Part shown: in pieces, positions 16,323 to 26,234 of the stretch
Numbering within the stretch: the first letter of the stretch is position 1
Layout of the letters: every line of letters starts with the position of its first letter
Source of the DNA: Paenibacillus sonchi
GTDB lineage: Bacteria > Bacillota > Bacilli > Paenibacillales > Paenibacillaceae
NCBI RefSeq assembly: GCF_016772475.1
Contig: NZ_CP068595.1
Span: forward strand, 5,084,001 to 5,148,000
Direction of reading: 5' to 3'
DNA: 64,000 nt
Program-made: the position numbers and the translations under genes
The notes under the pieces: model-generated
Databases searched by the model: none
What the model saw: the letters and a program-made list of their open reading frames with translations, nothing else
What the model was told of the DNA's origin: nothing

Positions 16323-17090
16323 TCAAAAAAGTGACAGCACAAGCCCGATGCCTGTCCCGATGGCAAACGCCGTCAGGAAGGCATCGGCTCCCTTGGAGAG
16401 GCCGGAGACCAGATGGCCGGCCATCAAATCGCGGACCGCATTTGTAATAAGCAGTCCGGGCACAAGCGGCATCACCGAGCCGATAATAATCTTGTCCATT
16501 TCCTGGCCCACGCCGAGCCTCACAGAGAAAAAGGCGAGCAGCCCGATCAGAAAGGAGGCGGTGAATTCTGCGAAGAACCGGATCTGTACAAGCCGGTGCA
16601 GATATGTGGCTGCGGCGAACCCGAGACCGGACACCAGGAGGGCAGGCAGGGCATCCCACAGGCTGCCTTTGAACATGACCGTGAAGCAGGCTCCCGTTAG
16701 TGCAGCGGCTGCAATCTGCAGCCAGGCCGGATAAGCATGGGCGGCATCGTCCACGGCGCCCAGCCGTTCGCGGGCTTCATTTGCCGTGATCTGGCGTTCA
16801 CTCAGCCGCCGTGAGATGTCGTTAACCTCCGAAACCTTCTGCAGATCGGTCGTCCGTTCGGCAATCCGGAACAGCTTCACCGGCTCCGTCCGGCTGGTGG
16901 TGAACATAATGACCGTTGGCGTTACGTAGCTGTGCGCGCCCGGAAAGCCGAGCGATGCCGCCATACGGCTCATGGTGTCCTCCACGCGGTAAGTCTCCGC
17001 ACCGCTTTGCAGCATGATTTTGCCGGCCAGCAGGCACAGGTCGATAATGTCATGCGTGGAAGTATTGCTGTTGCTGCTTGTGCTATCCAA
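16323..17090 (-). CDS. Threonine/serine exporter family, large subunit (ThrE_1/DUF1212)
   Basis: 255 residues. A soluble N-terminal part (IDLCLLAGKIMLQSGAETYRVEDTMSRMA, the DUF1212 signature, and VTPTVIMFT) is followed by five membrane helices from about residue 125, including SVMPLVPGLLITNAVRDLMAG. This is the YjjP-like partner of the small subunit 28 bp downstream; in Corynebacterium the two are fused as ThrE. The start is TTG 17090, ten bases after GGGGAGG. Confidence 0.88.
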   Translation of the reverse strand: MDSTSSNSNTSTHDIIDLCLLAGKIMLQSGAETYRVEDTMSRMAASLGFPGAHSYVTPTVIMFTTSRTEPVKLFRIAERTTDLQKVSEVNDISRRLSERQITANEARERLGAVDDAAHAYPAWLQIAAAALTGACFTVMFKGSLWDALPALLVSGLGFAAATYLHRLVQIRFFAEFTASFLIGLLAFFSVRLGVGQEMDKIIIGSVMPLVPGLLITNAVRDLMAGHLVSGLSKGADAFLTAFAIGTGIGLVLSLF

Positions 17091-17242
17091 CTTCGTCGAT
17101 CCTCCCCTGGAATGTTATATCTTCGATTGTCGCCGCAATTCCGCAAAAGATCAACCTTTATTCCTGTGATTCACAAATAATCTGCCAACCATACAGTTCT
17201 CCCGCTGTTTTTTCAGAAAACTGCGATAGGTATCATTTTGTT

Positions 17243-17824
17243 TTATTTTTCAAGGGTACATAGACCGGTTGCGACACCACCGGAGAGGATGGTCAGGATG
17301 GAGTGAAAAAAGGTCTCTTTGGAGATCAGCAGGTCGCCGGCTCCGATAATCAGGGCATCTGTCAGAAATATGATGACTCCCAGGTTGAGCGGAATGTAGC
17401 GTTTAATGAACTTGGCCAGCAGATCCGTACCGCCTGTACTCGCTTCGAACCGCAGCATAAGCCCAAGGCCGGTGCCCATCAGGAAACCGCCAATAATCGC
17501 GCTGGAAACCGAGCCAAGCTCTACATAATACAGGAAGTAATATTGAAGGGGGCCAATAAGCTCAATCATAAAGGAGGAAATTACGAGGCCCAGCACACTG
17601 CTGTAAAAAATATCCCGCTCCTTAAGCCAGGCGAGGAGGAAGACGGGAGCACTGCACATAATGATGGCCAGTCCAATTTTTGCCCCGGAGATATAATTAA
17701 TTATGAGAGCGATGCCGATAATTCCCCCATCAAGTATTTTGTAAGGAACCAGAAAGAAGTTCGTGCCTGTGGCGATCAGCAAGCCTGCGAGAAGGATAAC
17801 GGCATACTTGAGAAAAGCGTTCAT
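17243..17824 (-). CDS. YitT/YczE-like integral membrane protein
   Basis: About 193 residues with six predicted membrane helices; NFFLVPYKILDGGIIGIALI and FEASTGGTDLLAKFI are the conserved motifs of the YitT (DUF161) family. The C-terminal soluble DUF2179 domain of classic YitT proteins is absent, making this the short form. Substrate unknown. ATG 17824, nine bases from GGAG, is preferred over ATG 17833. It lies alone between the exporter operon and an unrelated small gene. Confidence 0.8.
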   Translation of the reverse strand: MNAFLKYAVILLAGLLIATGTNFFLVPYKILDGGIIGIALIINYISGAKIGLAIIMCSAPVFLLAWLKERDIFYSSVLGLVISSFMIELIGPLQYYFLYYVELGSVSSAIIGGFLMGTGLGLMLRFEASTGGTDLLAKFIKRYIPLNLGVIIFLTDALIIGAGDLLISKETFFHSILTILSGGVATGLCTLEK

Positions 17825-18107
17825 ATTCAACATCTCCAGATCTAAGGCATGTCTTCATGTACAACTGTTCTAATGAATATGCATTCGCATGGAAAAAAAT
17901 AGCTAAAACGCAAAAAAATCCTGCTTGTGCAGGAGGATTAGGCATGAACGAGTCCAGGTTTTTCAGTTAAGCCCCCCCTTTATTACATACCCCTCTCTTT
18001 AAAAGGATGAACGTGATATAGCATGTCTAGTGACAGCGGTTTTATTCGAAAACGATGCCTTATGAAAAGCATACTTGAAATTTACAGGCAGGGCAGGAGT
18101 GGTACGA

Positions 18108-18329
18108 ATGAGCTTTATCTACAAAGTGCTGGTGAGCGATATGGAATTGCTGGCAGCCGCGTTGTCGGAAGTGAATGTAACCGTAGCCGTAAAAAGCGGA
18201 GCGGGGATAGTGGAGCCCGGAGGGCCGATCAGGGCCTATACCCCTAATTCCGTCCGTATCCGGGGGTTGTCCTACAACCGGGAGCTGCATGAATTCCGGG
18301 TTACCTTAGAATGGAAGGAGCGGAATTAG
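18108..18329 (+). CDS. Hypothetical protein, 73 residues
   Basis: A small soluble protein starting with ATG nine bases after GGAG: FIYKVLVSDMELLAAALSEV, then a glycine-rich middle and LSYNRELHEFRVTLEWKE. The pattern of alternating hydrophobic residues suggests a compact alpha/beta fold. I do not recognise the family. It is convergent with the AraC gene and has no operon partner. Codon use looks native. Confidence 0.55.
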   Translation: MSFIYKVLVSDMELLAAALSEVNVTVAVKSGAGIVEPGGPIRAYTPNSVRIRGLSYNRELHEFRVTLEWKERN

Positions 18330-18407
18330 AGCAGCCTCCGGCCCCGGAAGCTCTGCTGAAGCACCACCGCCCGCCTGACCGGAATATTCCGTGACACAAC
18401 GCCGTGT

Positions 18408-19279
18408 TTAGCGGGAATAGCGTTTGCGGAAGCGCAGAGGGGAAATGCCAACCTTGCTGGCGAAACGCCGCGAGAAATAGGCTGTGCTCTCAAATCCGGT
18501 GCGTTCGGCAACGCCGGCGATGGGGATTTCGGTCTTCAGCAGCAGCAGCTTGGCCTGCTCCAGCCGGTAATCAGTTAAATATTCCATAGGAGTCAGCCCG
18601 TAGACCCGTTTCATGCAGCGCGCCAGATAGTTATAGTGGAAATGCAGCGCATCCGCCAGGCTGACATTAGTCAGCGGCTCTGTATAATGATTGCGCAAAT
18701 AGGCTTCCGTCCGTTCGGCAATCTCCGCCCGGGGCTTCCTCCGGCATCCTGCTGGCCAAGATCCAGCATCCGCAGCATGTCCTCAAAAATCCGCTGCTGC
18801 TGCCATACGGCGCTGGAACGTCTTCCCTGGCCCAGCTGCAGCAGCAGCTCTGCTTGGCCGCTTCGCTCAAAAGGATCGGGCAGGGAAGCAAACTGCGGCA
18901 CACGGATGGTATAAGGATAGGTGAGATACTTCTGAAGATGCTCTTCCCGGCTGGCATATACGGGATCACCCTCGGCCTCAACCCATTCGGCTACGGTGTG
19001 AAAATGCAGCCATACGAAGGAGGTCGTTTCCTCGCAGGGCTTAACTGAGTAGTGGTAGCGGTCCGGCAGAAGAAGCAGGGTATGCCCGGCTGGCACGGCC
19101 CACTGTTTATGCTCCTCGCCAATGAACAGGCAGCCCTGTTCTACAATCAGCAGATCGAATTTCCCCATGCGGCTGCGGTTGGGATGCTGATCCCCCGGCT
19201 GATAAACGGTACGGTCCCCCTCCAGAAAATAGGGGAAAGGCGGTGCCGCCAAATGGATATAAGATGGATTAAATGGCAT
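18408..19279 (-). pseudogene. AraC family regulator, frameshifted
   Basis: The N-terminal cupin-like sensor domain (FDLLIVEQGCLFIGEE, GHTLLLLPDRYHYSV, SFVWLHFH) reads from ATG 19279 (AAGGAG in front); the C-terminal double helix-turn-helix (VSLADALHFHYNYLARCMKR, PMEYLTDYRLEQAKLLL, GVAERTGFESTAYFSRRFA) reads in another frame to 18408. Joining them across the CCCGGGG run at 18728-18734, with one base added, restores a 291-codon protein of normal length. It is divergent from the GH127 gene and is its likely regulator. A read error is more probable than a true mutation, given the other homopolymer breaks in the window. Confidence 0.88.
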
Positions 19280-19441
19280 GGCTGCGCTCCTTTTTATGGT
19301 GCTTCATCGCAATGGCCTGCATCATTTGATGAGTGTGAAATTGTACAAAAACAGGGTTGTTTCTGATCCTGTTTTTTATTTATTTTACCGTCTATAATGG
19401 CAAATAGCGAGGATGAAATGAATGTAGAGGAGAAGTGGAAA

Positions 19442-21408
19442 ATGAATAAAATCAGCGGAAATCAGCAAACAGCCGGCAATCTGTCCGCAGTTATCCGAGA
19501 TGACTTCTGGGGACGTTATATCCAGCTGGTCCAGGAGGTGGTCATTCCTTATCAGTATGAAGCGCTCCATGACCGGGTGCCGGAAGCGGAGCCGAGTCAT
19601 GCAATTGCCAATTTCGAGATTGCCGCCGGCAGAAGAACTGGGGAGTTTCACGGCTTTGTGTTTCAGGACAGTGATGTCGCCAAATGGCTGGAGGCCGTCG
19701 GCTACTCGCTTAAGCTGAAGCGCGACCCCGAGCTGGAGGCCCGGGCTGACGCGGTCATTGATCTGGTCGCCGCAGCGCAGCAGCCGGATGGTTATCTGAA
19801 CACTTATTTTACAGTTAAGGAGCCCGGCAAACGCTGGACCAATCTTCAGGATTGCCATGAACTGTACTGTGCGGGACATTTCATCGAAGCTGCGGTTGCC
19901 TATTATGAAGCCACAGGCAAGGACAAGCTGCTCAATACGATGCGCCGTATGGTCGATCATATCAGTTCCGTATTTGGACCGGAGGAAGGCAAGCTGAAGG
20001 GCTATGACGGGCATCAGGAAATCGAGCTTGCACTGGTGAAGCTGTACCGGCTGACGGGTGAGGAGCAATATCTGAAGCTCAGCAGCTTTTTTATCGATCA
20101 GAGAGGCCAGGAGCCTAATTTTCTGCGGCAGGAATGGGAGTCCAGGGACCGGGTTTCGCATTGGAGCAGCAGTCCGGCGAGCAGCATTGACTTGAAATAC
20201 TTTCAGGCACATATTCCGGTGAGGGAGCAGACGGAGGCTGTAGGACATTCAGTCCGCGCGGTATATATGTATTCGGCGATGGCGGATCTGGCAGCGCTTA
20301 CCGGAGATCGTGCATTGCGCGATGCCTGTGTAAGATTATGGGACAATATGACGGGGAAGCAGATGTATATTACCGGCGGCATCGGGTCCACACATAATGG
20401 TGAAGCGTTTACCTTCGATTATGACCTGCCCAATGATACGGGATATGCCGAGACCTGCGCTTCGATCGGACTGATCTTTTTTGCCCGGCGGATGCTGGAG
20501 CTGGAACCGGATGCGCGTTATGCGGATGTCATGGAACGGGCGCTCTACAATAACGTTCTTGGGTCTATGGCACAGGACGGCAGACACTATTTCTATGTGA
20601 ATCCGCTTGAGGTCTGGCCGCAGGCCTGCACCTGCAATCCGGATAAGCATCATGTGAAATCCGAGCGCCAGGGCTGGTTCGGCTGCGCTTGCTGTCCGCC
20701 GAATGTGGCCCGGCTGCTGACCTCGATGAATCAGTATATCTACACAGTTCACGGGGACACCCTGTACACCAATCTGTACATTGGCAGTGAATTGAACACG
20801 ACACTGGGGGGACGGCAGTAGCTGTCCGCCAGCAGAGCAACTACCCATGGGAAGGAACCGTCACATTCAAGGTTGATCCGGCGGAAGCTGCGGAGTTCGG
20901 CATCGCTTTGCGTATTCCTTCCTGGAGCAGCAGTGCGGAGATCAGAGTGGGCGGCGAGAAGCTGAGTCTGGATGAAAGTGTGGAGCAGGGATACTGCGTG
21001 ATCCGCCGGGTCTGGAACGCCGGGGACACAATTGAGCTGAAGCTGCCGATGGAAGCGCACCGGGTCTATGCCCATCCGCAGCTGCGGACAGATGCCGGAA
21101 AGACCGCTATTCAGCGCGGCCCGCTCGTCTATTGTCTGGAAGCCGCCGATAACAGCACACCGCTAAGCTCAATTGCATTACATGAATCCGCTCCGTTCAC
21201 AGAGCATTTTGAAGCTTCACTGCTAGGCAGTGCAGTAGTAGTAAAAAGCCAAGGCAGCCGGATACAGCAGGCAGGCTGGAGCAGCGGCTTGTACAGCAGA
21301 GTGAAGGCACCTGTGGAAGCCGCCACGATCACGGCCATTCCCTATTATCTGTGGGGAAACCGCGGCAGCGGCGAGATGAAGGTATGGATTCCGGAGAGCA
21401 AGGCGTAG
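19442..21408 (+). pseudogene. GH127 beta-L-arabinofuranosidase, frameshifted
   Basis: The first 460 residues and the last 196 together make a 655-residue GH127 (DUF1680) enzyme: LDPDGYLNTYF-like QQPDGYLNTYF, YAETCASIGLIFFARRML with the acidic residue, and GCACCPPNVARLL with two of the zinc cysteines that include the nucleophile. It releases L-arabinofuranose from plant polymers in the cytoplasm, as there is no signal peptide. The frame breaks in the GGGGGG run at 20806-20811; seven G would restore it. TATAAT at 19391-19396 sets transcription start near 19403, so ATG 19442 behind GAGGAG is the start. Confidence 0.9.
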
Positions 21409-21516
21409 GCTGCGCTGAATAGATATGGAATCATAGGTTTTCGCCGATTCGGGTTAATAATAGATACGCGTTTGGATATCCTATTCCCATAACCCGGAAG
21501 AAACGAGGCGATAAAC

Positions 21517-22008
21517 ATGTCAACTTTGGACAAAAGTCATCAGGAAGCTGTTGAGACGGTTCGGGACCTTATCAAAGGTATTGATACTGCGATGTTCACA
21601 ACGATCTCGGAAGAAGGTCTGGTATCCCGTCCCATGAAGACTCAGGAGATTGAGTTTGACGGAGACCTGTGGTTTATGACGAAGAAGGACACCAGCAAGT
21701 TCGGGGAAATTATCCATGATCCGAGGGTTAACGTTGTGTACGCTGACAAATCCTATGTCTCCATCCGCGGAACCGCTAAGATTGTGGAGGATCTGGAGAA
21801 GAAGAAAGAATTTTGGAGTGCAGGGTATAACACGTTCCTGAAGACCACCTATGATGACCCGGACGTGATCCTGATTCAGGTTCATGCCGAAGCCGCAGAA
21901 TATTGGAAGAGCGGTAACCTGGCTGAGATGGCGACTTACATGTTCAAACGGATCACCCATCAGGATACGGAGAAGTCGGATCTTAACAAGACGATTGAGT
22001 TAGAATAA
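21517..22008 (+). CDS. Pyridoxamine 5'-phosphate oxidase-like general stress protein
   Basis: 163 residues with the split-barrel flavin fold of the general stress protein 26 family: AMFTTISEEGLVSRPMKTQEI, DGDLWFMTKKDTSKFGEI, VNVVYADKSYVSIRGTA and a C-terminal VHAEAAEYWKS. These proteins bind FMN or F420-like cofactors and are linked to stress, but no reaction is established for this subgroup. It has an ATG behind GAGGCG and is a single gene ended by a strong terminator. Confidence 0.87.
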   Translation: MSTLDKSHQEAVETVRDLIKGIDTAMFTTISEEGLVSRPMKTQEIEFDGDLWFMTKKDTSKFGEIIHDPRVNVVYADKSYVSIRGTAKIVEDLEKKKEFWSAGYNTFLKTTYDDPDVILIQVHAEAAEYWKSGNLAEMATYMFKRITHQDTEKSDLNKTIELE

Positions 22009-22023
22009 TTATTCTGAGGAAAA

Positions 22024-22069
22024 ATGCCCTCCGCCGCCGGAATCCTCCAGCGGCGGAGGGCATCTTTTT
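22024..22069 (+). terminator. Terminator after the stress protein gene
   Basis: ATGCCCTCCGCCGC pairs with GCGGCGGAGGGCAT, followed by TTTTT. Confidence 0.93.
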
Positions 22070-22101
22070 GCTGATCTATCATACGAGTAGCACCAGTGAA
22101 C

Positions 22102-22703
22102 TTATTCGGAATAAGAGACTTGAGGCTTGAACATGCGGAAGCCCCCCGTGATCAGCGGCATTACCCGCTCCGCCAGTTCGGAGGCAGACTCTGATCTTCC
22201 TTCCAGATTCCAGCGGTAGGTTACTCCATATAAAGACCAGCTAAGCAGGGTGGCTGCAGTTGCAAGCGAGTTGGAATCTGTAGTCGCGTCTGAGCTGGAG
22301 ATCAACTGAAGTATAAGTTTTTCGAGATGCACTTTGATATTCTCTTCGAGCAGGAGAGCCACAGAATCATATCTTTTGAAACAGCGGTGGCTGGTTTCAT
22401 GATAATTACATAATGCTGTGATAAGCTCCTGAAGCGTCTTCTCTGTCAACGGTCCTTCCGTATCGATTTTATTAAGGACCATGTTCGTGAAGGCGTCTAG
22501 TAAAAAGGCTTCAAACAGCGCATATTTATCCTGGAAATGAGCATAAAAGGTCGCCCGGTTAATGGTGGCTGCCTTGGTAATGTCTCCGACGGTTATGGAG
22601 TTGAAGTCCATAACATTCAATTGCCGGACGAAGGCGTCCAGAATTAATTGACGCGTCCGGATGACACGCGGGTCGTTCGGGTTGGGGGGAGTACGCCAGC
22701 CAT
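22102..22703 (-). pseudogene. TetR/AcrR family regulator, one base short near the start
   Basis: The TetR body (RQLILDAFVRQLNVMDFNSI, then VGDITKAATINRATFYAHFQDKYALFEAF, the DNA-binding domain, and a C-terminal DUF-type ligand domain) has no start codon or ribosome binding site in its own frame after the visible promoter. ATG 22703, ten bases from GAGGT, reads MAGVLPP and enters the regulator frame if the C run (22684-22689, six bases) had seven. The repaired protein has about 200 residues. It is divergent from the old-yellow-enzyme gene and probably represses it. Confidence 0.8.
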
Positions 22704-22743
22704 CCTTTGCAGCACCTCTTTCAGTAAAGATTATAATCCTCTT

Positions 22744-22772
22744 ATTATAAACATGTGCTCCATAGACAACAA
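22744..22772 (-). promoter_or_regulatory. Promoter of the TetR gene
   Basis: On the minus strand TTGTTG (22772-22767), 17 bp, then a perfect TATAAT (22749-22744). It fixes transcription start near 22737, inside the apparently open frame, and so supports translation from ATG 22703. Confidence 0.7.
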
Positions 22773-22921
22773 TTATCATCTCTCAATGCGACAGTTTTTT
22801 TCGCATCTTGCTTAAGCAACAACTTGGGCAAATTGTTGGTTGAAGGGCAGGCTGGAGCTTGTTACTATTGCTTTCAAACCTGCTTTGAGAATCATCATTG
22901 AACCTATAGGAGGCGTTATAC

Positions 22922-24031
22922 ATGACCAAACAACAGGAGGAAATCAATTCCCTGGAGACCTTATTTGAACCGTATACGATTCATCAATTAACTATACCTA
23001 ACCGGATTGTAATGTCGCCAATGGCGCGTGCTTTTTCACCGGAGGGAGTGCCGGGTGAGGATATGGCAGCTTATTACCGCCGCCGTGCCGAGAATGGGGT
23101 GGGGCTTATCATCACCGTAGGGATGATTGATCATCCGGCTGCAACCAGTGATCCGGGACTTGCTAATCTCTTTGGAGAAGCTGCTATGAACGGCTGGCGT
23201 GAAGTGATCCGACAGGTTCATGAGGCCGGCGGGATGATTGTACCGCAATTGTCGCATATGGGAATGATTCGTCCCATGGGTTCCCAGCCTTACCCGGACG
23301 CTCCATCGATTGGACCATCGGGACTCGATATGCAGGGGAACAAGATAAGCGAGCCGATGACGGAAGAAGAAATAGCCAGGGTCATTCGGGCCTATGCCGA
23401 TGCCGCAGTGAATGCACAGCAGGCTGGCTTCGACGGGATAGAGCTTTCCGGCGGCCACGGCTTATTGATTGACCAATTCTTCTGGGAAAAAACCAATCAG
23501 CGGACGGACCGCTATGGCGGCGATTTCCTGAAGCGTACCCGGTTTGCAGCCGAAGTTGTCCAGGCTGTCCGCGCTGCAGTCGGCCCGGATTATCCGATTT
23601 CCATCCGGTTATCCCAGTGGAAAATGGGGGATTACACAGCGAAGCTGGTGGATACACCGGAGCAGCTGGAACAGTTCCTGAATGTACTGGTGCAGGCAGG
23701 GGTGGATATCTTCCATATCTCGACCCGCCGGTTCTGGGACCCGGAATTCGCAGGCTCGGAGCTGGGCTTTGCCGGATGGGTGAAGAAGCTCACCGGGAAG
23801 ACAACGATTGCTGTTGGTTCCATAGGCATGAACAATGATCCCGCTGAAGGAGAGGAAGCGGACCACCAAGGAATGGAGGAACTGCTGAAGCGGCTGGATA
23901 ACCAGGAGTTTGATCTGGTAGCGGTCGGACGCGCGCTCCTGGGTGATCCGGCATGGGCGAAGAAAATCCGCGAAGGCAGGCTGGAGGAGATTCAAGCCTT
24001 TACTCCTGATGCAGCGGCGAAACTGTATTGA
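22922..24031 (+). CDS. NADH:flavin oxidoreductase, old yellow enzyme family
   Basis: 369 residues forming a TIM barrel with FMN: IPNRIVMSPMAR-like TIPNRIVMSPMARAF, YYRRRAENGVGLIITVG, VPQLSHMG, GFDGIELSGGHGLLIDQFFW and NQRTDRYGGDFLKRTRF, then VAVGRALLGDPAW. These enzymes reduce activated C=C bonds with NAD(P)H; the physiological substrate is unknown. AGGAGG stands before the ATG. The divergent TetR gene probably controls it. A perfect terminator follows. Confidence 0.92.
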   Translation: MTKQQEEINSLETLFEPYTIHQLTIPNRIVMSPMARAFSPEGVPGEDMAAYYRRRAENGVGLIITVGMIDHPAATSDPGLANLFGEAAMNGWREVIRQVHEAGGMIVPQLSHMGMIRPMGSQPYPDAPSIGPSGLDMQGNKISEPMTEEEIARVIRAYADAAVNAQQAGFDGIELSGGHGLLIDQFFWEKTNQRTDRYGGDFLKRTRFAAEVVQAVRAAVGPDYPISIRLSQWKMGDYTAKLVDTPEQLEQFLNVLVQAGVDIFHISTRRFWDPEFAGSELGFAGWVKKLTGKTTIAVGSIGMNNDPAEGEEADHQGMEELLKRLDNQEFDLVAVGRALLGDPAWAKKIREGRLEEIQAFTPDAAAKLY

Positions 24032-24040
24032 AGCACAAAC

Positions 24041-24092
24041 AACCAAAACAAGCAGATTAAGGCACCTGTCCTTGATCTGCTTGTTTTGGTTT
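24041..24092. terminator. Bidirectional terminator
   Basis: A 22-base arm beginning AACCAAAACAAGCAGAT pairs with its complement across a 7-base loop between convergent genes; one pair is mismatched. Confidence 0.9.
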
Positions 24093-24108
24093 AATACGGA
24101 CACTGTCT

Positions 24109-25335
24109 TTACCCCTTCTCTGCCGTATACGTTTTCTGGGTCCGGAGGACGGGGAAGAGCCAGTACATCCAGATAAAAGAGATGGCAAGGGTACCGAGCC
24201 CGCCAATAACTGTCGCAGGCACGGCACCGACCAGACCGGCCATCGTGCCGGACTCAAATTCGCCCAGCTGGTTCGAGGTACCGATAAACAGCGAGTTGAC
24301 GGCGTTGACACGGCCTTGCATCTCCTGCGGCGTATTGACCTGAACGAGCGTCGAACGGATTACGACACTTACGACGTCGGAAGCGCCGATGAGGAACAGC
24401 GCGAAGAGCGAGAGCCAGAAGTTGTGGGACACACCGAACAGGATTGTCGCCAAGGCGAATACAACGAGAGAGGCGAATAGTGTCTTACCAATCGCTCTCT
24501 CCACCGAATACCGGGTTAAGATCAGGGAGACGACGATCGCCCCGACCGCTGGTGCAGAGCGCAGCAGACCAAGACCGAGTGACCCGGTCTTCAGAATATC
24601 CTCGGCGAAGATCGGCAGCAGGGCAGTTGCGCCGCCAAGCAGCACGGCGAACAGGTCGAGCGAAATGGTGCCGAGAATGATTTTTCGGGCAAATACAAAC
24701 CGCAGCCCACTGAGGAAGGTATCCATGTTGACGGCGTCCAGCTTTTTCACGAAGTGAACAGTCTTGACGAAGAAGATCAGAACAGTCGAGACCAGGAGTG
24801 CGGCCAGCGATGCAATATAGGCAGCGGCGGTACCCCAGACCACGAGTACACCTCCGAGTGACGGGCCAACGATCATTGCAGTCTGCATCGCCGAGGCTGA
24901 CCAGGCTGCCGCCTTCGGCAGCTGTTCGCGGTCCACGATGTCCGGCACAAGTGCTGCCGAGGCAGGGCCTTCGAAGGTGCGGCATGCACCCAGAATGGCG
25001 GCAGCGATCAGCAGATGAAGCGAGCCCAGCCAGCCTTGCATACTGCCGAGGACAAGCAGCAGGACCACAACGCCTTCCATAAGCTGACAGAGATAGACGA
25101 TAGTGCGGCGGTCGTAGCGGTCCGCGGTCTGCCCGGCCGGCAGCGTCAGCAGCAGCATGGGCAGGAATTGTGCCAGGCCGACGAGGCCAAGCTGGAAGGC
25201 GCTGTCAGTCAGCGCGTACATCTGCCAGCCGATGGCGACAGACAGCATTTGAAAAGCGCTGGTCGAGAAGATCCGCGCGATCCACAGGCGCAGGAACGAG
25301 CGGTTATGCAGCACGGACGAGCCGTTTGGATTCAA
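24109..25335 (-). CDS. MFS transporter, EntS-like exporter
   Basis: 408 residues with twelve hydrophobic helices; FLPMLLLTLPAGQTADRYDRR is the loop 2-3 MFS motif and RGRVNAVNSLFIGTSNQLGEFESG is close to the conserved loop of the EntS/MFS_3 (PF05977) group, which exports siderophores and drugs. The start is TTG 25335 behind AAGGATG. The TrmB-family regulator lies 31 bp upstream in the same direction, so regulator and pump are co-transcribed. Confidence 0.88.
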   Translation of the reverse strand: MNPNGSSVLHNRSFLRLWIARIFSTSAFQMLSVAIGWQMYALTDSAFQLGLVGLAQFLPMLLLTLPAGQTADRYDRRTIVYLCQLMEGVVVLLLVLGSMQGWLGSLHLLIAAAILGACRTFEGPASAALVPDIVDREQLPKAAAWSASAMQTAMIVGPSLGGVLVVWGTAAAYIASLAALLVSTVLIFFVKTVHFVKKLDAVNMDTFLSGLRFVFARKIILGTISLDLFAVLLGGATALLPIFAEDILKTGSLGLGLLRSAPAVGAIVVSLILTRYSVERAIGKTLFASLVVFALATILFGVSHNFWLSLFALFLIGASDVVSVVIRSTLVQVNTPQEMQGRVNAVNSLFIGTSNQLGEFESGTMAGLVGAVPATVIGGLGTLAISFIWMYWLFPVLRTQKTYTAEKG

Positions 25336-25366
25336 GGCAAGTCATCCTTTCTTGATATCAGGTAGT

Positions 25367-26152
25367 CTAGTTCTTCGAGTGCATCTCAGGATGCTCGCGC
25401 CGGATCTGGGCGTAATCCTTGCCGTATCGTTCCTCCAGCTCCCTGGTAAAATCATTCTCGATCCGCATCATCACCACATCGTGGAAGTACGAGGTCTCCA
25501 GCACGTTCAGCACCGCCGGGTGGTTGCTCTCCAGCGCGGATGCCGGTGCATGACGGCTGAAGCTGCCGAGGATCGCCGCCTCCTTGTCCAGCAGCATGGA
25601 GAAGTTCCGTGATTTATTCGGACCACCGGGCGGCACACTATGTATGATAACCCGCTTAAGCTCCGTCGGCGCTTCACCGATGACCATCAGATGAACGGCG
25701 GTTCCCCGGTGCTCGGCGGCGAGCAGCGATTCCTCAACCCGGTGCAGGTCCTCTGCCCAAAGATCGACCAGAATCTGATCCCTGGCATTGGCGGCGAGGC
25801 GGCGGACCGCCAGATCCACTTGCTGATCCCCCTTCCAGTTACTGAAGAAGGGCGGCGGATCCGGCAGGGTGGTCAGCTCACTCTCCAGTAAGCGGGCAGT
25901 GCGTTCGAACTCAGATTGAAGCAGTTTTACAACTTGTCCAATCGGGATCGCCGCGAATGTAACCGGCTCACCTTCTTCAGCGCGGCAGACCCCTTTTTCC
26001 ACCAGGCCGCGCAGTGCGGCATACACGTTGGAGCGTGAAACGGATACCTGCTTAGAGACCTCGTAGCCTGAAGAGGGCGACTGACCGTGCAGCGCCAGAT
26101 AGCAGCGGGCTTCGAGATCGGACAAACCGAGTTTCCGTAGGGCTTCAATCAT
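25367..26152 (-). CDS. TrmB family transcriptional regulator
   Basis: 261 residues: an N-terminal winged helix (IEALRKLGLSDLEARCYLALHGQSPSSGYEVSKQVSVSRSNVYAALRGLVEKG) and a C-terminal effector domain with PLD-like segments (RDQILVDLWAEDLHRVEESL). TrmB proteins often sense sugars, but bacterial members also control pumps. ATG 26152 has AAGGAGG at ideal spacing. A long palindrome overlaps its promoter, and the MFS gene follows, so it likely represses both. Confidence 0.87.
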   Translation of the reverse strand: MIEALRKLGLSDLEARCYLALHGQSPSSGYEVSKQVSVSRSNVYAALRGLVEKGVCRAEEGEPVTFAAIPIGQVVKLLQSEFERTARLLESELTTLPDPPPFFSNWKGDQQVDLAVRRLAANARDQILVDLWAEDLHRVEESLLAAEHRGTAVHLMVIGEAPTELKRVIIHSVPPGGPNKSRNFSMLLDKEAAILGSFSRHAPASALESNHPAVLNVLETSYFHDVVMMRIENDFTRELEERYGKDYAQIRREHPEMHSKN

Positions 26153-26189
26153 ATGGAGCCTCCTTCGCATTCGATAATCTTCCGATAAT

Positions 26190-26234
26190 GTAGAAGTATT
26201 TCGAAATACTACTACGATTATGTATAGCTGTCAA
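26190..26234 (-). promoter_or_regulatory. Promoter and palindromic operator of the trmB-type operon
   Basis: AGTATTTCGAAATACT (26195-26210) is a perfect 16-bp palindrome, flanked by GTAG and CTAC at mirror positions (26190-26215). On the minus strand TTGACA (26234-26229) and, after 17 bp, TAGTAT (26211-26206) form the promoter, so the operator covers the -10 box. Confidence 0.7.

Noticed and set aside
19385..20248. 287-codon minus-strand frame
   Set aside because: It is the complement of the GH127 coding region, without a ribosome binding site or motifs.
21420..21516. Sigma-B-type promoter before the stress flavoprotein gene
   Set aside because: GTTT and GGGTTA words occur, but the spacing between them does not fit the sigma-B consensus.
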